Assembly (NCBI GenBank): GCA_015183035.1
Contig: JACZZP010000014.1
Location: 1,240,001 to 1,304,000, forward strand
Direction: 5' to 3'
Length of the DNA stretch: 64,000 bases
Origin: Meloidogyne chitwoodi
Taxonomy: Eukaryota; Nematoda; Chromadorea; Rhabditida; Meloidogynidae
Below the pieces are notes generated by a model. The model searched no databases and was not told the DNA's origin. It saw nothing but the letters and a program-made list of their open reading frames with translations. Of the stretch, positions 36,942 to 48,695 are shown piece by piece (the stretch's first letter is position 1; every line of letters begins with the position of its first letter). Both the position numbers and the translations under genes were made by a program.

Positions 36942-39345
36942 TTAATCAGCTTTTGATTTGTTTCTTCTCAATTCTACACAAGAAAAAGCCTGAACAGCAA
37001 CCAATAAGTTCTCTCGATGTAATGCACTACCCACGCGGAAACTGAGTCTATTGAGACCTAAAATAAATTTAAATTTATATAAAAAGTATTAAACAAAACC
37101 TTCGATTGATACAGGCAATTCATAGGCAAGTAATGAAGTATTTTGATGAGATGTATGGCTATTATTGACAAAAACAGATGAAAGCTTTGTGGCAGTACAA
37201 TTATCTTTCCAACTGTCCAAACTGAAAATTGTGAAAGGTTATTTTTTAAAATTTATAAATCACAAAAAATATTTTTGTTTGTATAAAGTAATAAAATGTT
37301 AAAAATAAAAAAACAAACATTGGGTGACCAACAATATAAAAAGCTCGTGGGAAAGCCACCCGAACAATCTTTGGATCTGAAGCAGCAGAAAATTCATCAC
37401 TTGTTCGAAATGAAATTGGAATCATAAAAAGAATCTTAAAATATTTAATTACAGGATAAAAAATATTTTTAAAAAATACTGCTCTATGTTTTGGCTGTTT
37501 CTCAATAGTTTTTGAATTAACTTTTGTTTTCAAATTTAATTGACATTCAATCTAACAATAAAAAATGAAATTGAAATAATTTTCTTAAGTTAAAAAATAC
37601 GTCATATTTTGTACTCAAACGAAGAAAGTGTAATGTTGAAATCGCTTTTTCGACAGAAAATGTTCTAGCACAAAGAGATCTAGTAAAAGTTATCATCTTT
37701 TGTGAGATTGCTTTAACCCGCTCATTAAGCCAATGATCAACCTATACAAATAAATTAAATAATATTTAATATTTACTCACAACAGCGCCAGGATTAGAAT
37801 GAGTAGAAATATAAGAAGGATTGTATTTTGAATTTCGTGACTGTGTCAATGAAATATCTGCTCCATACCACATAAGCATTTTTACCTTAGATTATTTAAA
37901 ACAAACATTATTGAAGTAAACAAGATTATTTTTAAATCATACCATCTCCAAATTATTTCGTTCAATTGCATAATGTATTGCTGCTCTTCCTGATTGGTCA
38001 AGAATATTTGGATCAATATCTAAAAATTAAAATTATTAGATGGAGAATTATTTAAAATTTCATTCAAAATTGTTACCCAAGCGAACTCCTAAACTGTTTT
38101 TTCAATATATTTTCACTAAAAATAAGACCATCTATTTATAAAAAGATATATCTACAATAATTAGAGTGAGACCGATATGATAAAAAAAACCTGTCAAAGT
38201 TAATAAAACACGCAATTGACAAGGATGTCCTGTTGCAACAGCTAAATGTAATGCAGTTTTTCCATTTCGTTTGGCAACAACTTCAATTAAACTGGATCGA
38301 TCTTCATGTTCTAGTAATTTCAGAAGTAAATGGGCAATTCTACAATAACCATGGTTTTTAATTGAACAATTAGATTTTTTATCATGATTTGCTAGCAAAA
38401 TCATTAAAATTGTTGTTCCATCATTTTGGTCATAAAAACGTTCAACAATATTCTTAATTATGTAAAATAAGTTAAATTTAAGTTAAAAAATAATTACATG
38501 CGCAACAAAAGCAGCCAATTGTTTATTTGTTAAAGCTTTGTATTTTGAATCACGTCGCTTCTTTAAACAAAGCATAATCATCTTAAAGTGCCGAAGAAAA
38601 CAATCAAAATCTCCAGTAATGATTGACTGAGCCAAAGCTTCGGTCCATTTGTTATATTTAAGCTGTTTAATCAACTGCTAAATGGAATTACCAAATATGT
38701 CTACACAAAATGGATTTTATGGGAAAATTAAATACAAACAGAAGCTGAATTTCAAATATTTTATTCAATTCTATAATTTGTTTTTTTTTCATTTTTAAAT
38801 CCACTTTTCAAAAAATAGAAAATTTTTAATAAATGGACAAATAAACTGACCTTTTTAATACCCACAAGTATCTCATGAACATATTCTAACTCTATATTAT
38901 CAATATTTTCACCCTCAAAAAGTCCAAAATTAGATGAGAAATCTTTCTTCTCTTCTGAATGGTTATCGGAAAAACTTTCAGAAAGGCTGGAAGAAATACA
39001 AGTGCTTACTAAATAAATGTATATATTTAATTCTTAAATTATTCAAACCTCCTACATCATCAGCAGAATCTCCATTGCTAGCTCCAGATGAAGGACTCAA
39101 CCCAGTTAAGGGCGAATCGGTTAGGGAATTTCGACGCTAAAATTTGTTTAAAAATTAAATATTTTTTAAATATTAAAAACCTTATCTCTGTCAAAATTCT
39201 CAAAATTAATTGCTGAAGTAGAGATTTTGTCAAAATTTTCCTTTTTAATTGTCTCTTTTTGTTTTTGTTCAAAAGTTTTTAAAGTTTGTTTTCTTTTTTC
39301 GTCCCTAGAAGATATTTTATCTTCATTTTCATTTGAAGATGGCAT
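36942..39345 (-). CDS. Ankyrin-repeat protein (IkB-like candidate)
   Basis: Starts MPSSNENEDKISSRDEKRK and ends CVELRRNKSKAD. The N-terminal third is charged and Ser-rich (LTDSPLTGLSPSSGASN). The middle has ankyrin repeats: NGKTALHLAVATGHPCQLRV, then ILDQSGRAAIHYAIERNNLE followed by VKMLMWYGADIS; the preceding segment DGTTILMILLANHD and RIAHLLLKLLEHEDR form less regular repeats. The C-terminal third (DPKIVRVAFPRAFYIVGHPM, LSFRVGSALHRENLLVAVQA) matches nothing I recognise. Around ten exons with short introns. An IkB-type inhibitor (C. elegans ikb-1/nfki-1) is one possibility; the repeats are too few and the ends too unclear to decide. Confidence 0.7.
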
Positions 39346-39714
39346 TATAAAATATTTAAAATTGAAAAATTAAAATCGCTTTGTAAAACTAAAAGTACGT
39401 TTGAAATGATTAATTTGAAATTGGGCTAAATTAGCAGGAATGTGTCAAAACTTCGAAGAATTTTCAATCGGTTAAATTCTTTAATCTCGATCCAGAAAAT
39501 TAGAAAATACTCTCTCCCTACTCGTTCATTCTTCATGGTTCTAACAAAAAGCGAAAGGATATAAAATGGTAAAAAGTGAAAATGGTCAGGGATTGATTTT
39601 AACTTAAATATATACATGTAAAAAGGAATCATAATATCATTAATTTAAGATTTGTTTCATTGTAGACTAAATTAAATAATTCAATCATCGCAAAATAAAA
39701 TAAATGTATTTGAG

Positions 39715-41477
39715 CACGGCGGGTTAAACGGGAAATTGGGGTATGCGAAAATAGCGTTGTAAAACCATAGAGACATTATACACAACGCGCGTTCATTTTA
39801 AATAATGTCGGTTCATCGCAGCTAGCATCTCGCCTGGCAGTTTCAACACTAAAAAGCCAAATTTGAATGCCCCAACAGCGAGATCATTAATAATTTATTT
39901 ATTTTAATCTAAAATAACGAAAGAAATATTAAAATAAAATCAATAAATTTTTTTCATCGTTCCTCTATCATTAAGTCTATTAAGGAGAGTCTGATGTTGA
40001 GCTAGCTTTTCTGTTGTTCTATCTACATCGCCGGTGTTGCAATATTGAACAGCCTAAAGTAGTAAACAGTCAAAATTTGAAAATTAAAACTTACAAGATG
40101 ATTATAAAGCGAATGCAAATGTTCAATCCCTTGTTCGGATATCCAGCTCCACCAACCGTTTTTTCAGCAAATTCAGTTGCGAGCACAAAGCATATGAAGC
40201 TTTGGTGTGGGTTTGAAAATTTTCAATTGACCAGAGGCGAGACGTGCACGAAAATTTAAGTTCTCAAATCTTGCACGAAGTTCCTAAATTTTATTTTTGA
40301 ATCTAAACATAAAAAATAAACCTGTATATCATTATAGAGATTTTTTGTTGCCTTTTTAAGATTCTCGACTTCGTTTTGGTCTAGAAATGAGGCGTCTGCC
40401 AATCTATAAATCTCAGCCATTGTTTCCAACATTCTACAAAGAATAACAGAAGATTGAGTTGGTGGAAGTATTGTTTTGAGTTCTTCTCTTGTTTGTCCCG
40501 TAATAAGACGATGGAGTGCAGCACCTAAAAAATTCTCTAAATATATTAAAAAAATTAAAAACCAGTAAAGTTTTTTTTTCGAGGATCCATTTTGGCATGA
40601 GCATTGTTTAAAATCTTTTCAATTGATCTTCCAGAATGTTGACAGTAATCATTAATTGCATCAATTATTCGTTGAGATATTCCTTGTAGCAGATGGAAGC
40701 TTGGAGGAATAATTTGAGATGCAGGAATATATCTGATTGAAGAAATTCAGGATAAGTTTGTGTTTCCTTGCTTCTCTGATTCGTTATAGTCTGAATAGCC
40801 ACATTTTTTCCTTTACTTTCTGTTTGTGTACCAACAGATCTCAATTGAGGAAATGTTTGTGTCTGAGTACAAACACTTTTCATTCGAGGAAGTGTTTGCG
40901 TCCTGATTGATTTCATTTGAGGGATTGTCTGAATACCAACATCCTTGGTTTTGCTACAAGTTTCACTGGAACTTTCTTCAGAACATGTTTGAACTAAATT
41001 AAAATTAAAAGATTATAAAAAAAAACCAAAAAAACCTCTTGATCCTTTGTTCTGTTTACTTGCTTCCATTCTATATTTATTTGCTTTAGATAATTTTGAA
41101 ACATTTTTTGTTGTTTCTCTTGTTGTTTGATCCATCGGATATTAATAGCGTCGAGTTTTCGCTTAGAAAATGATCTAGTTTTCATCTAAACTTAAAGAAA
41201 TTCATTGTGTATTAACTTTTGTAAAAGTGTATAAAAATAAACAAAAATTTTTTATTAGAATCTTAAAACAATAATCTATGAAATTGTAGAGCGGATTTTA
41301 AATAGTATGAAAAGTTTTCGAAATATAGGGTTTCAAAAGTCAAAACCTCAAAACGGAAACGAGAGTAATGTTTAAAATGAGAGATTAAATAAATGAAAGA
41401 GAGGAAAAATGAGAGAGTGTGGTAAGAAATTTCCAATTGAAAGCGAGACGGTTAGATTTCCCATTTAACCCGCCGTG
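39715..41477. mobile_element. TIR-bounded 1.76-kb unit with 6-bp target duplication, carrying a gene
   Basis: The left end begins CACGGCGGGTTAAACGGG (39715 on) and the right end is its complement, finishing CCCGCCGTG at 41477; 21 of 22 bases match. Directly outside on both sides is TTTGAG (39709-39714 and 41478-41483). The unit is filled by one minus-strand gene-like series (39940-41185). No DDE transposase motif, zinc finger or reverse transcriptase is visible. A 6-bp duplication with a CACGG end fits no common superfamily that I can name with confidence. Confidence 0.75.
39940..41185 (-). pseudogene. Frame-broken gene with TQT (LC8-binding-like) motif array and coiled coil
   Basis: Reads from MKTRSFSKRKLDAIN (41185) to LNDRGTMKKIY (stop at 39940). 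The N-terminal part (FQNYLKQINIEWKQVNRTKD) is helical. Next comes an array of TQT-like motifs: VGIQTIP, IRTQTLP, VCTQTQTFP, VGTQTES, VAIQTIT and KETQTYP. The C-terminal half is helical (QRIIDAINDYCQHSGRSIEK; TKNLYNDIQELRARFEN; TEKLAQHQTLLNRL). The frame breaks at the first exon junction (about 40997-41043), near 40735, and near 40140, with no GT-AG intron of the right phase. A 32-nt intron can explain a fourth shift near 40200-40240. Either decayed or mis-sequenced. It lies inside the TIR unit. Confidence 0.6.
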
Positions 41478-41711
41478 TTTGAGTGTAATATAAAAAACAT
41501 TAAATAATGTAATTCAAAAAAAATTTGTCAAATGATATTTATAAGAATATTAACGAATAAATGAAATGAGAATCAATCATAGAAAATCCCATTAAGATCA
41601 AATAAAAAACAAAAATGTATCATTGTGAGTTTAACCATAAAAAAAATTTCTTTAGTCAATTTAAAGGAATTTCCGCATATTGCTTAAATTATATTAAATG
41701 AAAGAATTAAA

Positions 41712-44700
41712 TTATGTATTTAATAACGTTACCGTCCGAAGTTGTTGGTATAAAATATATTTGCGTACATAAACGTTTGCAATTGGTAATGGAGGGTCAT
41801 CTTCATAATAATCAAAAGGTTCCCAATAAACTCTTTCTAAAATTAATAAACTCAAACTGAAACAATTTTTAAAATAAGACATACCATCGTTCAAATTATC
41901 GTAAACCAATCCATAACTACCATGTACGCCCAGCATATGACGATAAATCTCACGAGAATTATCTGACTGAAAATAAAAAATAAACTGTAAGATTCAAAAA
42001 TATAACCTTAAAATTTTCGCAAAGCCAACAAAAATGTGTTTTACAATTAGTACATTCCATGTGATTACAACCCTCAACTGTTCTCTCAATTAGCATGTTA
42101 CAATTTCGATTTGGGCAAAAGCGACACATTTCTGGCAAATTTCTTAAAATTTTAAAATAACAATATTTACTAAAATATTCCTTACTCTTTCCATTTCAAC
42201 AGCAAACTATCATCTTTAAGCAATAACATTTGTCGAGCCTAAAGTATATATTAAATAGAGGTAAATTTTAATTATTTTTAAATCTTACAACCATAAACCA
42301 ATTATGTAATAACAAATAAAATAACTGAGAGCAAGGAAGGAAAAATAAAAAGTTCAGGAGGATACTTATTTTTTAATATATTATTTTTACTAATACCTCT
42401 TCACAAGTCTTTCCATCATGAACATCCTCACCACAACCTCCACAACGGTCATTTCCACATTTAGGGCAGGTAATGGATGGGCAATTTGAATCAACAGCAA
42501 TCAAATAATGACATTCTGAATTTTTACACCAAACAAATTCATCAGTATTGTTAACAAATGAATTAAGAGATCGGCGAAGAACAGGCAAAAGAAAATTTTT
42601 AAGATCTTGTACTTTGGAAAATTTTCTTGAAAGAACTTTCTGAATAAAAATTTTATTAATAAAATAATAAAAATATAAATAAAATGACTCGAATATCTCC
42701 AACTGCCATAAATTGACAGTGTTGATGAGCACACTGCAGAGGAAAGTTTGTATTAGCTTCAATCTAAAATTAAAAGAAAAATTAAAATTTTTAAGAGATC
42801 TAAATATTACCAATTGTAGAAGACAACAATCACAATAAAAGTGCCCACATAACGATAATTTAATGCAACTCTTTCCTTTGTAATAATTCAAACAAATTGT
42901 ACAGGTACCAGAAGATTGAGATTGAGTTTTGTTTACTTTATTCAAATCAGTTGACAATAAATATTCGAATAATACATCATTTAACAGCTTTATATTAGTT
43001 ATATAATTTAAAAAAATATAATACCTATTTATAAATTTCAAAAACATGACAATTATGTAGGAGACATACTTTTAACTTGTTTTCAGAAAATACTGAAAGA
43101 AAGTTGAAAACTTCCGCTAATAATAGATTTACAATTAGCAGAAATTCAGGGTAAATTTTTAGGAATAAAAGTATCCCTTTAATTATGATCCCCAAATAAT
43201 GGACAAGCTAAAACTATATTATTTAACATACCCCAACTCCTCTTTTAACAGCATTCATTGCAAGTGGTATAAGAACCTTTTCTAAATCCATTTGAGAATT
43301 CAAAACAATGTAGAGATTAAAATCATAAGTAAAAATGAGTGGTTTATATAAAAACTAAAAAAATATTAAAAATTATTGACTAAAATAAAATTTTATTTAA
43401 CTTACATTTGTTATACAAAAATCATTGAGAAAATTCTCAATACTGAGAAAAAATGAGGAATCAATTTCACTTGATTGTTTATCACTGTAAATACATAAAA
43501 TAAAGTTTTTTGCTGAAATAGTTGTTTCAATTGTGCGAATTTTAAAACCAGGACCAAAATTTGCCTAAAAATTAAAAATAAATAAATTCTCTGTTTATTT
43601 ACGCTGTTTAAGAAATTTCAGGCCATCCACGATTATAAAAAAGTTAATTTTTCAGAATATCATTTTAATTTTGTTTTAAAAATTCAGTTGAAAAATTCAC
43701 ATAATATTACCAAAATACAGCTTTCCTCAAAAAGACAACGAATAATGTTCCAATTTATTTCATTGTCAGCAATGCTTTTCACACGATCTTTGGCGAATTT
43801 CAAAATGGCATTTCTTCCTTCGTTTGTACCAATCAACGACAATGATGAATCTCCTGGGCGATATTTACGAATAAATAAAAATTCGTTCGTAATAATTTTA
43901 AAGGGTTTTTCATCTTTCTTTCCTTTCTTAACTAAATCTTTTACAATGGCAGAACCCAAATCGAGATCAAAAAGAGAAACCTTAAAAATTTGAAATAATT
44001 CGTGTTTCCTAAGTAAAAACCTTGTTTAGTGGAATTAAAGATCGATGGGTATATGGAATATTAGAAATGAATCCAGCATGTAAATTTCCATCAATTGGCA
44101 AAAGATCAAGGGCAATAGCCCTACCAAAATCTTCATCTTTAAAATATTGACTTCGATGGATAACACTTTCTTCATCAATCTAAATTTTATAAATAAAATT
44201 TTTAAATAATTTTAGATGGACATCAACTTACTGAAACCAGATTTTTGTACATTTTGTTATAAAATTTTATGGATGACGGATTTTCATGAAAAAAGATCAA
44301 AGACTTTTCCTGTCCATAAACTTGAAAGAGCGAATGTGCAAGAGCAGAACGAATGAATTTATGAGACTTTGCCTAAATTCAAATTATTTATAGAAATTAT
44401 AATAACCGATTTATAGTAAAATTAAATAAACTAACTGGCTGTATCCAATTCAAATCAATCTGAACATGATAAACAAAATGATGAATTTTAAAATTATCCA
44501 CAGAAGGATAATTAGTTCCCAAATTGTAAAGACTTAGACGAGGAAGTTTCGTTGACAACATTAACGAACGAGCAGAATTAAAAACATTATCGAAAATTTC
44601 CTCAATTTTCGGAATATTTTGATCAAATAATTCACCCGTTTGATAAAAATCAAATATTCTGCAAGCAATAGCAAGGTCATCAATCAAATCAAATTCTGAT

Positions 44701-44934
44701 ACCTAAAAATTAAACTTATAATTTAAGAAGCTCCTCGCCATCACCTAAAGCCAACATTTAAAAAAGTTTCTATTATAATTGAAACAAACCAGATTATCAA
44801 TTGCATACTTAATAAGTTCTAAACCTTCAATTCGCAATGAAATTAAGAAAGCAGCTTCAAAACCAACGCCAAGTTTATGGGCTACAGAAATAAAATCGTG
44901 TATACGACCCAGATCGGCAGACATTGCAATATAC
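41712..44934 (-). CDS. RBR-type E3 ubiquitin ligase with long novel N-terminal region
   Basis: Starts MSADLGRIHDFISVAHKLG just after an acceptor TTTTTTTAG. The first ~420 residues, over eight exons, form a globular region I cannot name; phrases such as FEAAFLISLRIEGLELI and IPYTHRSLIPLNKVSLFD faintly recall the C-terminal part of DEAH helicases. Then RING1 (CTICLNYYKG...CGHFYCDCC), an IBR (WCKNSECHYL...CPKCGNDRCGGCGED) and RING2 (FCPNRNCNMLIERTVEGCNH then MECTNCKTHFCWLC). The likely catalytic Cys is in VEGCNH. C-terminus: LYQQLRTVTLLNT. RBR ligases take ubiquitin on this cysteine before passing it to the substrate. The join between halves is a ~230-nt intron (about 43000-43230), so two separate genes are possible. 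Confidence 0.7.
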
Positions 44935-45147
44935 TAAAAAAATTACTGCACGTATTAAGGAAATTAAGAATTTTTACAATTTACTAAATACAATATGCTT
45001 ACAACACTTGATTAAATATGAAAAAATACATTTCTATAGTAAAAAACATTACACAATATATACAATATAATTACAATAGAAAACTAATTATATTTTATTT
45101 TTACTACGTTTTTTTAGTAAAGCATCTTTTCTTTACTTCATTCATAG

Positions 45148-46372
45148 TTAAATATGGTTTTGTGGCTGATCAGATGGGCGAATTAGTATGAAGAAAATCT
45201 ATAAAAATATTAACCAAAATAACAAAGCAAACTTAATTAACCTCCAAATCTGCACTAACATTTGCTACAGCACTCCAATTGTTTAACTCCGGATGATAAC
45301 GAGGGGCAGAGAATACAGTAATCATCTTTTGGCCACAGAACATATCGTATCCATGCTGAGCAACCTTTAATTAATTATTTAGACTTTTAAAATAATACTT
45401 TTTACTTGGTGAGCTCGAAGTATCAAATTAATTTTCAACGAGGCCATCGTCTTTTTCAGGGCTTCTTCGCTAAAAAGAACTGAACAGTTGCGAAAGTGAT
45501 TGGATACAAAGCCCTCGTTGCTAGGCAATAGATTTGGATCAGCCCATAGCAAGTCTTGTATAAGTCCAGGTTCAATTATAACAGGAATCGGACGTTTTAG
45601 ATTTCTGATGTCGTTCAAAGAATGCAAATGGGGTGAAATGCCACCTAAAAATGATTCTGTAAAAAACTAAATGAAAAAAAGAACCATGCATGCATAAAAT
45701 TTTGCCACCTATGGTAGCAGCCAGAGGCATGTAGGCGAATGCATCATTGAATTTTAGCCAAAGTTCTTCTGCCCTATCGTTTCCAAAGCGTCGACTCAAC
45801 TCATCAAAGAAACCGTAGGCCCTATAGAGTTAACAAATTAATGCTGTAAAAGTGATCCGACCTATTGATATGAGTGATTTCATGATTGCCGCGGAGCATA
45901 AAAATATGTCCAGGGTACTGAACTTTGCAGGCGAAGAGTAGACAAATGACCTAAAATAGATTTTTTCATAAAAAATTTAAATTTCACCTCTAACGAATTT
46001 CTTCCCCGATCAACATAATCTCCAAGGAATAGGTAGCGCTTTTTATGTGGTGGTCCACAGGCATGAAAAATACGTAGCAAATCAGAGTATTGACCATGAA
46101 TGTCTCCACACACCAAGATTGGCCCGTTCAACTCAACGAGTGTCTGTTGACCCTCAAATGACTCCATTGCCATATGGGCGATTTGCTCTACTTGATTAGC
46201 CGTGTAGTGAAACTCCTTCTTACCACGGAGTAGATGACGTCGTATTAATTCGAGCACATCCAAATCAGTACTTTCTAAAAACAGATAAATATTGAATTAA
46301 TCTAAACTAACTAGAAGTTTCGTTCGTCTTGGCTCTGCGCTTTTCGATCTCGAAAAGTTCGGGCATTGTCAT
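45148..46372 (-). CDS. PP1-like serine/threonine protein phosphatase catalytic subunit
   Basis: Start at [18 protein letters not shown] (ATG 46366; an ATG two codons earlier is at 46372); the stop is at 45148. All metal-binding and catalytic PPP blocks are intact: [73 protein letters not shown] and [18 protein letters not shown]1 has LLCDLLWSDP and this has [10 protein letters not shown]. It differs from PP1 in lacking the GVSFTFG loop (here [10 protein letters not shown]) and in its C-terminus ([16 protein letters not shown]), so it is a diverged nematode PP1-group enzyme and not the GSP orthologue. Additional 5' exons may exist near 46440-46560. Confidence 0.85.
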
Positions 46373-47064
46373 CGGCTAAACGAAAAATATAAACATACAT
46401 AACAAAGACGTAAACTCTACATGTATCTGTGTAGGTATACCACCTAATTGTGGACCGCTTCCATCTTGAGAAGAAGTTGTCGTTGAAGTGTAACTCTGCG
46501 AAGAACGCGAATCCTTCCCCCGAAATAATGCCATTCCTTAGTTGTTTGTGGTGTGTTGAAGCGGAAAGTAGAAACAAATTAATGTTTAAATACACAAGAA
46601 CCATAATGAATAATTTAAATCTCAAAAGGGCAAGATATTTCAAACGAATGGAATTTCAAGAAAGAACACTAGAGTAAAGAAATAAAACATAAAGTCTAGA
46701 ACGGACAACTGAGCGCCGCTAACTGAGTGAGTGACTTGTTGAAATCAAGAAATCTTGTAATGAATAGTTATAGATTTATTCGAAAAAGCTTTTAAGGCTG
46801 AATTAAATAATCCAAATGACAAAATGGGACGAATTTGGATAAATCTAGTTAATTAAATTATCCTTTTTGCTCATTTGGCGGCGCTCTGTTGGCTCAACAC
46901 AATTAGACGAGCATGTTTGTCGCGAGGCTATTATGGTGCTCGAAAAATGAATTATTTTCACTAATTAGATCGATCATACGTTTAAAATAAAAGAATAAAA
47001 TCCTAATCCGAAATTTAGTCAGAGTTTAAAACTTCGTTACTAATTTAACTTTTAGGTTTTCATT
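46373..47064. promoter_or_regulatory. Shared upstream region of divergent phosphatase and RMI1 genes
   Basis: About 690 bp between the divergent starts. On the minus strand, 46440-46660 may hold an extra 5' exon or leader of the phosphatase gene, but no frame can be joined with confidence. An acceptor-like TAACTTTTAG ends at 47055, nine bases before the RMI1 ATG, and may be a trans-splice site. Confidence 0.4.
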
Positions 47065-48695
47065 ATGACACAATTAGAAGAGATTAAATATCATTTTTTT
47101 CAAAATCATATAAAACTCAAAGTGGATTGGCTCAGAGATGTAATTAGCTTCCTATTAGATGTCAAGGTAGTTTTCTGGACATTTGTCAAGTCTTAATAAA
47201 GTTTTTATGTTTTTAAGAAAATTACAAATAATTTGTTGGATTTTGTTTATCATCAATGGCTTTTTTCAAATATTAAATTTACCTCTGAGCCTTTTAGAGA
47301 ATTTGAACATTCTGAAAATATTTATGTATTACCTCAACCTTTTGTTTTCCAGGTTTAAAAATTTAATAAATTTGATATGGATTTATGATCAATTTTATAA
47401 TAATCAAAAATTTTAATATTTTAGATACACTCAATTACAGATATAGGAACTCCTAAACTTAAGCAATACAATGTGAAAAAAGATTACGATGAGGGGATTA
47501 ATGATAACAGCAGTACAAATGTTATTTTTTTAGCTATATTTATATTTTAACATATCTTCATTTATATATTTAATTTTATACAGAATATTTTTTAGAATGA
47601 TTACAAATGTATTTTTCTTGAAATATCTGATGGACAAAGAATATTTAAAGCTTTTGAACAAAAACGAATTCCTCTCCTCTCTTTATCTACTCCATCAGGA
47701 TGCAAAGTAATTTTTATTGTTTTCTAAAATATTAAAAAAATCTCAGGTTCTAATTTTTGGGGGAACATTATTCATAAAAAATATGTTCTTTCTTAATTCG
47801 AAGAATTGTCAATTTTTGGGAGGAGCCGTGGAAGAACTAAAACAACAAAACTCTCCTATTCATTCAATTACTGGGAAGCTAAATAAACCATTACAAACAA
47901 CACAATTAGAAGAGATTAAATATCATTTTTTTCAAAATCATATAAAACTCAAAGTGGATTGGCTCAGAGATGTAATTAGCTTCCTATTAGATGTCAAGGT
48001 AGTTTTCTGGACATTTGTCAAGTCTTAATAAAGTTTTTATGTTTTTAAGAAAATTACAAATAATTTGTTGGATTTTGTTTATCATCAATGGCTTTTTTCA
48101 AATATTAAATTTACCTCTGAGCCTTTTAGAGAATTTGAACATTCTGAAAATATTTATGTATTACCTCAACCTTTTGTTTTCCAGGTTTAAAAATTTAATA
48201 AATTTGATCTGGATTTATGATCATTTCATGATAATCAAAAAATTATTATTATAGATACACTCAGTTACAGATATTGGAACTCCTAAACTTAAGCAATACA
48301 ATGTTCAAAAAGATTGTGATGAGGGGATTCATGATAACAGCAGTACAAATGTAATTTTTAATTTAATTCTTAGATATATCTATTTTTTAATTCATATCTT
48401 CATTTATATATTAATTTTATACAGAATATTTACAAATGTTTTTTTTTTGAAATATCTGATGGACAAAGAATATTTAAAGCTTTTGAACAAAAACAAATTC
48501 CTCACCTCTCTTTATCTACTCCACTTGGATGCAAAGTAATTTTTACTGTTTTCTAAAATAAAAAATAAATTTCAGATTCTAATTTTTGGGGGGGCATTTA
48601 TCATAAAAGGAGTTTTCTTTCTCCATTCGAAAAATTGTCAACTTTTGGGGGGAGCCGTAGAAGAACTCAATCAGCAACAATCAAATTTTATTTGA
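47065..48695 (+). CDS. RMI1-like protein with tandemly duplicated N-terminal/OB-fold unit
   Basis: Nine exons (47065-47166, 47218-47352, 47425-47520, 47596-47706, 47747-47998, 48050-48184, 48255-48350, 48425-48535, 48576-48695) splice in frame to 385 residues. RMI1 stabilises the BLM-TOP3 dissolvasome. The unit has VDWLRDVISFLLDVK, then IHSITDIGTPKLKQYNV (the LQI.S..D strand), FLEISDGQRIFKAFE (LTDG...I.G.E), LSLSTPSGCKVLIFGG (LPPGTK.L..G) and CQFLGGAVEEL (V..LGGEVE.L). The whole unit is present twice, joined through a fused exon 5 (ITGKLNKPLQTTQLEEIK). The copies are offset by 832 bp. TDRD3, which shares this fold, is an alternative name. Confidence 0.8.
47069..48560 (+). repeat. Tandem duplication, ~832-bp period, inside the RMI1 gene
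   Basis: The segment from 47069 (ACACAATTAGAAGAG) recurs from 47901. Exon 1, intron 1 and exon 2 look identical between copies; the next intron and the later exons differ by scattered substitutions and small indels (e.g. KKDYDEGIND vs QKDCDEGIHD). The graded divergence suggests either gene conversion at the 5' part or a recent event. Confidence 0.85.

Noticed and set aside
46440..46643. Upstream open frames as part of the phosphatase
   Set aside because: No splice joins them in frame with MPELFEIEK; they may be leader sequence.
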